A DNA stretch of 64,000 bases from Halobacterium sp. CBA1132 (lineage in GTDB: Archaea; Halobacteriota; Halobacteria; Halobacteriales; Halobacteriaceae), in NCBI RefSeq assembly GCF_001485535.1, contig NZ_BCMZ01000001.1, forward strand, positions 620,001 through 684,000, read 5' to 3'. The notes under the pieces were generated by a model. That model did not search any database. It had not been told where the DNA came from and worked only from the letters and a program-made list of their open reading frames with translations. A program made the translations under genes and the position numbers. Of this stretch, positions 58,514 through 64,000 are shown in pieces (the stretch's first letter is position 1; the number at the start of each line of letters is the position of its first letter).

Positions 58514-59257
58514 ATGGTCTCGACAGGACTCGACGGCGACATCGCCGTCGTCACTGGTGCGAGCAGCGGTATCGGCGAAGCAACCGCGCACGTCCTCGCT
58601 CGCGACGGTGCGACCGTCGTGCTCGCGGCGCGCCGGCGCGAACGCCTCGAAGAAATCGCCGACGACATCGCCGCCGAGTACGACGCCGACGCCCACGTCG
58701 TCCCCACCGACGTCACGGACGAATCCGAGGTCCAGTCGCTCGTGGACGCCACCGTCGAGGAGTTCGGCAGTATCGATGTCCTCGTGAACAACGCCGGCCT
58801 CGGCCGCGGCAGCGACGTCGAGAACCTCGACACCGAGTCGTACCGGCAGATGATGGACGTCAACTGCGACGGCGCGTTCTTCGTGACGCGGGCCGCGCTC
58901 GAACACCTCCGGGAGGCCGACGGCAATCTCGTCTTCGTCGGGAGTTTCGCCGGCCAGTACCCGCGGCCGTCGAACCCCGTCTACGCCGCGACGAAGTGGT
59001 GGCTGCGCGGGTTCGCGCACAGCGTCGAAGCCGCGCACGGCGACGACGGTCTCGCGGTCACCGTCGTCAATCCTACGGAGGTCCGCTCGGAGTTCGGCAG
59101 TGAGGACGGCGACGCCTTCGAGGACGTGTTCGAGCCCGGCGAAGTCACCGAACCAGTCGAAATCGCGGAAGCCATCGCGTTCGCCGCTCGGCAGGAAGCG
59201 CCGACGACGACCAGCGAAATCGACGTCTACCGCCGCGACAAATTCAGCCACTTCTGA
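58514..59257 (+). CDS. Short-chain dehydrogenase/reductase
   Basis: A 247-aa classical SDR. It has the cofactor motif [13 protein letters not shown] (residue about 12), NNAG near residue 88, and catalytic Ser in VFVGSFAG. The YAATK motif lies near residue 155 with catalytic Tyr and Lys. The basic ARRRERL after the second strand favours NADP. The substrate is unknown. It shares a symmetric operator with the DJ-1-family gene, suggesting a paired stress or aldehyde response. Confidence 0.9.
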   Translation: MVSTGLDGDIAVVTGASSGIGEATAHVLARDGATVVLAARRRERLEEIADDIAAEYDADAHVVPTDVTDESEVQSLVDATVEEFGSIDVLVNNAGLGRGSDVENLDTESYRQMMDVNCDGAFFVTRAALEHLREADGNLVFVGSFAGQYPRPSNPVYAATKWWLRGFAHSVEAAHGDDGLAVTVVNPTEVRSEFGSEDGDAFEDVFEPGEVTEPVEIAEAIAFAARQEAPTTTSEIDVYRRDKFSHF

Positions 59258-59402
59258 CCGCCGGCGGCTGGACGAACGACCAGAAACTCGGCGGCCGCGA
59301 AACCTTCTTGTACCGCAACTCCTCTGTGCTAACGTGTGACACGATTCGGGCGGGCCTGACCGCGAGTCGAACCGGCGACCGAGCACACTCACACACAGGA
59401 CC

Positions 59403-60509
59403 GTGTCAGCACGCGAATCAGAGCCGATACGACGGAGTATCGAGGTCGAATACTGGGTCGTCGACGGGGACGGCCGACTGACCGAACCCGGCGCGCTCGT
59501 CGACGTCGAGGGTGCAGAGCGGGAGTTCGTCGAACCGGTACTGGAAGTCAAGACGACGCCCTGCGAGACGACGGCCGAACTGCGAGCGACGCTACTCGAC
59601 CGCCTCCGGGCCGTACTCCGCCGTGCGGACGACGCCGGGAAGCGCCTCGTCCCGCTGGCGACGCCCGTGAACCACGACGAGATAGCCGAGCGGACGAGCG
59701 ACCGCACGCGCATCCAGAGCCGGGCCATCGGCGAACGCTTCGACTACGTCCGGCCCTGTGCGGGAACCCACGTCCACGTCGAACAGCAACCCGGCCACGA
59801 GGTCGCGCAGTTCAACGCGCTCGTCGCGCTCGACCCGGCGCTGGCGCTAGTCAACTCCTCGCCGTACTTCCGGGGCGAACGCGTCGCCGCCGGCGCGCGC
59901 TCGAAGTGCTACCGCCGGCTTGCCTACGACGGCCTCCCGGAGCAGGGCGAACTGTGGCCGTACGTCGAGGACACCGCCGACTGGGAGGACCGCCTCGACC
60001 GTCGCTACGAGGAGTTCGTCGCCGCCGCGGTCGACGCGGGCGTCGACCGGGACACGGTCGAATCGACGTTCGACCCGGAGAACGCCGTCTGGACGCCGGT
60101 GAAGTTCCGCGAGGAGTTCGGCACCGTCGAGTGGCGCGCGCCCGACACCGCGCTCCCGAGTCAGGTGCTCCGGCTCGCCGACGACGTGGTCGGCGTCGTC
60201 GAGCGCGTCCGCGAGAACGGGTTTCGCGTCGGCGACGACGGCCGCGTCACCGACCGCGGCGTCGTCGCGCCGACGTTCGACACCGTCCGCGAGTACGTCG
60301 ACGCCGCGATCAGCGACGGACTGGACTCGCCGGCCGTCAGCGCCTACCTCGAACGCATGGGGTTCGACGTGGACGCCTACGACCCGCTGACGCACGAACT
60401 CGACGAGCGCGGCGACGCGTCGCGAGAACGAGCGCGAGCGCTCCGTCTGGAACACGCCGACCGACTCGAACGGGACGTGCGGCGCGCGCAGTCGGCCTGC
60501 GGCGACTGA
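59403..60509 (+). CDS. Glutamate-cysteine ligase family protein (GCS2)
   Basis: A 368-aa protein of the carboxylate-amine ligase family (YbdK/GshA-2 type). SIEVEYWVVDGDGRLTEPG gives the N-terminal substrate strand. Mid-protein GTHVHVEQQPGHEV carries His/Glu residues of the metal/ATP site, and EEFGTVEWRAPDTALP follows. Haloarchaea use gamma-glutamylcysteine as their main thiol, and a GCS2-type enzyme makes it. That identity is likely but not certain. No thiol reductase adjoins. GTG start at 59403. Confidence 0.85.
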   Translation: MSARESEPIRRSIEVEYWVVDGDGRLTEPGALVDVEGAEREFVEPVLEVKTTPCETTAELRATLLDRLRAVLRRADDAGKRLVPLATPVNHDEIAERTSDRTRIQSRAIGERFDYVRPCAGTHVHVEQQPGHEVAQFNALVALDPALALVNSSPYFRGERVAAGARSKCYRRLAYDGLPEQGELWPYVEDTADWEDRLDRRYEEFVAAAVDAGVDRDTVESTFDPENAVWTPVKFREEFGTVEWRAPDTALPSQVLRLADDVVGVVERVRENGFRVGDDGRVTDRGVVAPTFDTVREYVDAAISDGLDSPAVSAYLERMGFDVDAYDPLTHELDERGDASRERARALRLEHADRLERDVRRAQSACGD

Positions 60510-60520
60510 CGCACCGACCG

Positions 60521-63259
60521 CTACATGAAGTTCCCGAGGCCGGTCTGGGTCTGCCCGCTCTTGACCTCGTCCCACGAGACGTCCAGCGCTTCGAGGATGC
60601 GCTCGATGGGGCCCTTGAGGGTCTTGTCGAGCATCACGTCGTAGTCGATTTCGAACGACTCGGGAATCTGGTCGGCGTACTCGTAGCAGATGACGTCGTG
60701 GTCGGTCTTGAACTCCACGTAGAGTGGGTCGTCGCGGATGTCCGGGTTCTCCGCTTCCAGTTCGCGGAAGAAGTCCGGGTGGACCTTCTGCAGGTAGACG
60801 CGCTTGGGCTTCGACCCGCGCTGGAAGTTCGTGCCCAGCAGGAGGTTCGCGTACTTCGCGCCCCGAACCTGCGCGGTGTCCGTGTCGTAGTTGTCCAGTC
60901 GCTTCCCGATGCCGCTCGGGATGCCGATGTCGTCGAGGTCGACGGCAGCGTCCTGGTACTCCTCGATGACGTCGTGGACGTACTCCTCGACGGCGTCGAC
61001 GTCGCCCTCCTTGACGATGAGTTCGATGACGCGCTTCTGGACGCGCTTGGTGATGGGCGCGATGTCCGAGCGCTGGTACTCGAAGCCCGTGATGTCGATG
61101 TCGTCGACGTCCTTCCCCTCCTTCCAGACGATGTGACCGGCGTAGCGCTTCTTCTTGCCCGCCTGGAAGAACCGTCGGTAGAGCTTCTCGAACTCGATCT
61201 GGAAGCGGTGCTCGTCGGCGTTCAGCTCCTCGCTGGCGAACTCGTCGTAGGCGTCGTTGATGTGGTCCTCGATGTCGAACGACTCCTCGATGGCCTCCTC
61301 CGTCGAAATCTGACCTCCGAGTTCCAACATAACGCTGTCCGTGTCGCCATATGCCACTTCGTGGCCGACCTCGTTGGCGGCGTCCTCCGTGAACGAGATG
61401 ACTTCGCGGCCCGTGGCGGTGACCGCCGCGCCCATCTCCTTGTCGTAGAGGCGGAAGCGCTCCCAGCCCAGCACGCCGTAGAGGCTGTTCATGATGACTT
61501 TGACTGCGGCCTGCTGGCGGTCGTAGCGGTCGTAGGCCTCGCTGTCCGGGTCGTGCTCGTTCCTGAGGGCTTTCTTCTGCTCGCGCTCCGCGAGCGTCTC
61601 GTCGATGATCTCGCGGATGATGCCGTCCGGTTCCTTCCGGAAGTGCGTCCCGTTGGGCGCGCGGTACGTCTCACCGTCGTAGGCCTCGGGGTCGACTTTC
61701 GTCTCCGGTGACGCGTTCGTCGTCACCATGCACATCGGGTAGAGGCTCTTCAGGTCGAGCACGGTGACGTTCTCGCGGACGCCCGTAATCGGGTCGAACA
61801 CCGCGCCGCCCTCGTAGTCCTCGGACTCCTGCTGGCCCTTCGACGGCAGCACGAACCGGCCGTACGCCTTGTGCAGGATGTACACGTCCACCGCGTCCCC
61901 GGGCGTGGTCGCGTCTTCGAGCTTGCAGCCGACGAACTCCGCGACCTCCTTCCAGAACGGAACGATGTTCTGCTTGCGGTCGATTTCCACGCAGAGTTCC
62001 ACGTCCCTCACGTTGTACTCCAGCAGGCGCTCGGGGTCGTCCTCCCAGAGGTCGCCGATGTCGCCCGTGTAGCGCTCCTTGCCCGCGTCGAGTTCCTTCT
62101 CGCCGACCGCGTCCAGTCGGTAGGAGTCCAACTCGGAGCGCTGCATCCGCTGGTAGCCGTACAGCAGGTCGAAGACCACGCGGCCCTTGATGTTCGGGCC
62201 GCCCCAGCCGGACGTCCACACTTCGCCGACGCGCGAGAGCCGGTCGGAGTCGATGTCGTGCTCGCCGTACGAGCCGAGTTCGTCCAGCCGGTCGACGTAG
62301 TAGGGCGCGTCGAAGTCGTCGAAGTTCCAGCCCGTCAGCACGTCCGGGTCTGTCTCCTCGATGTAGTCGAGGAACGCCTCGTGCATCGCCTCCTCGCTGT
62401 CGAACGCCCGCACTTCGAGGTCGGCGCCGTCGTCCATCAGGTCGTGGTCGACCAGCGCGTCCGGGGACGGTGCGGTGGCCTCCGGCGCTTCGTACAGCCA
62501 CGCGATGTACTCGTCGCGGTAGGAGTCGTGGCTCGTCAGGCAGACGATTGGCTCCTCGCCCTCCTCGGGGAACCCCGAGCGGTCGTCGACCTCGATGTCG
62601 AAGGTGTTGACGCGCACGTCGGCGTCCACCTCGCAGGTATCGATTTCGTCGTGATGGACGTAGATTGCGCCGTCGTCGGCGCGGCGCTCGGGCACCCGCA
62701 GGCCGCTCGTGATGTCCTTATCGATGAGCAGGCGGTTCGGGAACAGGATGTCCGCCTCGTAGTGGTCGAAGCGGTCCCGGACGTTCCCGACGTCGCGGGG
62801 CGTCCGCCCGAAAATCTTCGTGAGCTTCTCGCCCCGGATAGACTCGTAGGGGTCGCCGTTGTCGTCGGTCTCCTCGGAGCCCGTAATGACGTCTTGGGCG
62901 AGGTCGTCATCGTCGATGCTGTCCGTGGGCGCGTAGAAATATGGCCGGAACCCGTGGACGCGGACGTGCTCGGCGGTGTCGTCGGCGGTGCGACCGAACA
63001 CGTGGACGACCGGGCGCTCGCGGTCGCCGTCGCCCTCGACGGTGTAGTCGACCTGCGTGACCATCAGTTCGACGTCGCCGTCGGCGTCCGGGAGCGCCTC
63101 GGCCTCCGCGGAGACGATTTCGTTCACGACCGGGTCGCCGTCCCCCGCGACGACTTCCGCTTCCGCTTGCGCGCGGACCGTGTCGCCGGGGTCGTCCGCC
63201 GCGTCGTCGCCGGCGTCGCTCCCCTCGTGCATGAACTCGGAGAGGTCCGTGTCTTCCAT
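60521..63259 (-). CDS. polB: Family B DNA polymerase I
   Basis: A 912-aa enzyme. A hydrophilic 50-residue N-terminal lead precedes the uracil-sensing/N-terminal domain. The 3'-5' exonuclease shows Exo I (NTFDIEVDD), Exo II (GWNFDDFDAPY) and Exo III (EYNVRDVELC). The polymerase motifs are DLKSLYP (A, near residue 505), KVIMNSLYGVLGW (B), and YGDTDSVML (C). No intein is inserted at any of these sites. It is the replicative/repair polymerase of archaea. It converges on the GCS2 gene. Confidence 0.96.
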   Translation of the reverse strand: MEDTDLSEFMHEGSDAGDDAADDPGDTVRAQAEAEVVAGDGDPVVNEIVSAEAEALPDADGDVELMVTQVDYTVEGDGDRERPVVHVFGRTADDTAEHVRVHGFRPYFYAPTDSIDDDDLAQDVITGSEETDDNGDPYESIRGEKLTKIFGRTPRDVGNVRDRFDHYEADILFPNRLLIDKDITSGLRVPERRADDGAIYVHHDEIDTCEVDADVRVNTFDIEVDDRSGFPEEGEEPIVCLTSHDSYRDEYIAWLYEAPEATAPSPDALVDHDLMDDGADLEVRAFDSEEAMHEAFLDYIEETDPDVLTGWNFDDFDAPYYVDRLDELGSYGEHDIDSDRLSRVGEVWTSGWGGPNIKGRVVFDLLYGYQRMQRSELDSYRLDAVGEKELDAGKERYTGDIGDLWEDDPERLLEYNVRDVELCVEIDRKQNIVPFWKEVAEFVGCKLEDATTPGDAVDVYILHKAYGRFVLPSKGQQESEDYEGGAVFDPITGVRENVTVLDLKSLYPMCMVTTNASPETKVDPEAYDGETYRAPNGTHFRKEPDGIIREIIDETLAEREQKKALRNEHDPDSEAYDRYDRQQAAVKVIMNSLYGVLGWERFRLYDKEMGAAVTATGREVISFTEDAANEVGHEVAYGDTDSVMLELGGQISTEEAIEESFDIEDHINDAYDEFASEELNADEHRFQIEFEKLYRRFFQAGKKKRYAGHIVWKEGKDVDDIDITGFEYQRSDIAPITKRVQKRVIELIVKEGDVDAVEEYVHDVIEEYQDAAVDLDDIGIPSGIGKRLDNYDTDTAQVRGAKYANLLLGTNFQRGSKPKRVYLQKVHPDFFRELEAENPDIRDDPLYVEFKTDHDVICYEYADQIPESFEIDYDVMLDKTLKGPIERILEALDVSWDEVKSGQTQTGLGNFM

Positions 63260-63372
63260 TACGTAGTCGTTCGGTCCTGTCGCCTAAAAACTCGCCCTTC
63301 GGGCCGGCGAAATCGGCCACCGGGGGAAGGCTTATGACATGCTATGGCTTACCACAGTTCGAGGTGACAGAC

Positions 63373-63558
63373 GTGACTGACCACGCAGCGGGCGACACGC
63401 ACCGCCACAACGACGTCCCACAGCTGCCAGAGGGAGACGATGTCCGAGACTCCGTGGAGTCGTACGACACAGAGGACGGCGTCGTGTTCTACGACGCCGA
63501 CAATCCGCTCGCGTGGCTCAAAGCGACGAACGCCGTGTCGCTGGGCGACGTGCTCTGA
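63373..63558 (+). CDS. 61-aa haloarchaeal protein, unknown function
   Basis: A small acidic protein with the core GDDVRDSVESYDTEDGVVFYDADNPLAWLKATNAVSLGDVL in outline. The DGVVFYDADNPLAW block looks like a conserved haloarchaeal microprotein family. I take the GTG at 63373 because GAGGTGA lies just before it as a Shine-Dalgarno. An ATG at 63334 in frame is the alternative. Function unknown. Confidence 0.6.
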   Translation: MTDHAAGDTHRHNDVPQLPEGDDVRDSVESYDTEDGVVFYDADNPLAWLKATNAVSLGDVL

Positions 63559-63591
63559 TAGGCAACGCTTTTCCACCGACGACGCCCTTCT

Positions 63592-63978
63592 GTGAGCGTG
63601 TTCGACGAGTCCGAGGCTGACGGCGACCACGACTTCCTCGACGACGAACCCAGCGACGCCGAGCAGGAACTCGCCCCGAAAGTCGAGACGCCCTCGGTCT
63701 CCGCGCCCGAGATTCCGGACGGCTCCGACGCGCCCGCGGGCCTCCGCCGCCGGTTCTGGACGCTCGTCGTGACGTTCAACGTCGCCCTCATCGCCGTCAG
63801 CCTCGGCCTCATGTTCGTCGCGTTCCGCGGCCGACTGCAGTACGGCGGGGCCGCTGTCGTCCTCGGCCTCGTGCTGTTCGCGTTCGGATACCGGCGCTTC
63901 CGCCAGTACACCGCCGAGGACGGGGACGATGCCGAGGATGCGGACGACGCTGACGCCGAGGACGCCACGGACGAGTGA
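63592..63978 (+). CDS. Small two-helix membrane protein with acidic tails
   Basis: A 128-aa protein. The acidic N-terminal tail (residues 1-50) and Asp/Glu-rich tail at the C-terminus flank two helices (about 55-78 and 82-102). A GTG at 63592 (or 63598) is the start. No function recognised. It follows the small gene at 63373 by 33 bp and may be co-transcribed. Confidence 0.6.
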   Translation: MSVFDESEADGDHDFLDDEPSDAEQELAPKVETPSVSAPEIPDGSDAPAGLRRRFWTLVVTFNVALIAVSLGLMFVAFRGRLQYGGAAVVLGLVLFAFGYRRFRQYTAEDGDDAEDADDADAEDATDE

Positions 63979-64000
63979 CGGCCCGGAAGGCCTAACGCCG

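Noticed and set aside
60521-63259. Intein in DNA polymerase B
   Set aside because: Haloarchaeal polB often has inteins, but motifs A, B and C run straight through with no Hint or endonuclease block.
61871-63337. Long plus-strand frame antisense to polB
   Set aside because: It is a codon-bias artefact of the polymerase gene on the other strand, with Val/Arg-rich sequence and no known motif.
1-64000. Anti-phage or toxin-antitoxin system
   Set aside because: I found no restriction, CBASS, BREX, Argonaute, toxin or antitoxin signature. The HNH protein alone is not enough.

Overview
The window is a stretch of a haloarchaeal chromosome. The evidence is the high GC, the very acidic proteins, Tat-type twin-arginine precursors, halocyanins, HalX and 7TM-type signalling proteins, archaeal L44e/S27e/eIF2-alpha/Nop10 genes, archaeal family B DNA polymerase, and leaderless genes with a TATA element about 25-30 nt upstream of the start codon. 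I cannot fix the genus; a member of the Halobacteriaceae or a close relative fits. Almost everything is core-type chromosomal content. There is no CRISPR array, rRNA or recognisable insertion sequence. Two tRNA genes are present: initiator Met and Gln(TTG).

Layout. 1-5.6 kb: membrane histidine kinase (5' cut off), HalX response regulator, type II NADH dehydrogenase, phosphomevalonate decarboxylase, endonuclease III. 5.7-13.2 kb: a respiratory region built around a cytochrome bc complex (membrane-anchored halocyanin, Rieske protein, split cytochrome b), surrounded by small haloarchaeal membrane or lipid-anchored proteins. 13.3-20.9 kb: NAD kinase-like protein, M28 peptidase, MTH865-like protein, acetyltransferase with a Cys4 N-terminus, a second halocyanin, Gfo/Idh/MocA dehydrogenase, SRPBCC protein, a reduced thioredoxin reductase-like flavoprotein, and CoaBC. 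21.0-28.9 kb: a nine-gene Mrp-type cation/proton antiporter operon in the order E(UspA fusion)-F-G-DUF4040-B-C-D-D-D. 28.9-30.3 kb: Hpt and a DJ-1 protein.

30.3-30.8 kb holds the initiator tRNA-Met gene followed by two further copies of its 3' end in about 360 bp of non-coding repeats. This looks like serial attachment-site scarring and is the most anomalous non-coding stretch. 30.8-36.4 kb: flippase, DUF2298 membrane protein, and other membrane or unknown proteins. 36.5-38.7 kb: the translation operon rpl44e-rps27e-eif2a-nop10-PAC2. 38.8-42.1 kb: metallophosphoesterase, FAD amine-oxidase-like protein, threonine synthase. 42.1-46.4 kb: a TAXI-TRAP uptake operon (SBP, DUF1850, fused DctQM).

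46.6-48.7 kb: an MntR-like repressor with a perfect 16-bp palindrome at its start, overlapping a GDT1/TMEM165-type transporter, then a LysE exporter. 48.7-52.2 kb: HD protein, small proteins including a 51-aa zinc protein, a receiver-PAS-GAF-kinase hybrid, and tRNA-Gln with a C2H2/zinc-ribbon/HNH protein just upstream. 53.0-57.7 kb: an iron/Fe-S block on the minus strand (SufC-SufB-SufD, ferritin-like protein, second DtxR-family regulator with an atypical metal site). 57.8-59.3 kb: a divergent DJ-1/SDR pair sharing a perfect 9-3-9 inverted repeat. 59.4-64 kb: GCS2-type glutamate-cysteine ligase, DNA polymerase B, and two small haloarchaeal proteins.

The genes combine into electron transport (NDH-2, bc complex, halocyanins), cation/proton exchange (Mrp), metal homeostasis with Fe-S assembly (two DtxR-family proteins, GDT1, Suf, ferritin-like), and surface polysaccharide export. 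I see no clearly new defence or mobile system. The best leads are the tRNA-Met 3'-end repeats, the divergent DJ-1/SDR operator, the MntR-GDT1 module, the zinc-rich HNH protein beside tRNA-Gln, and the degenerate NAD kinase-like and TrxR-like enzymes.
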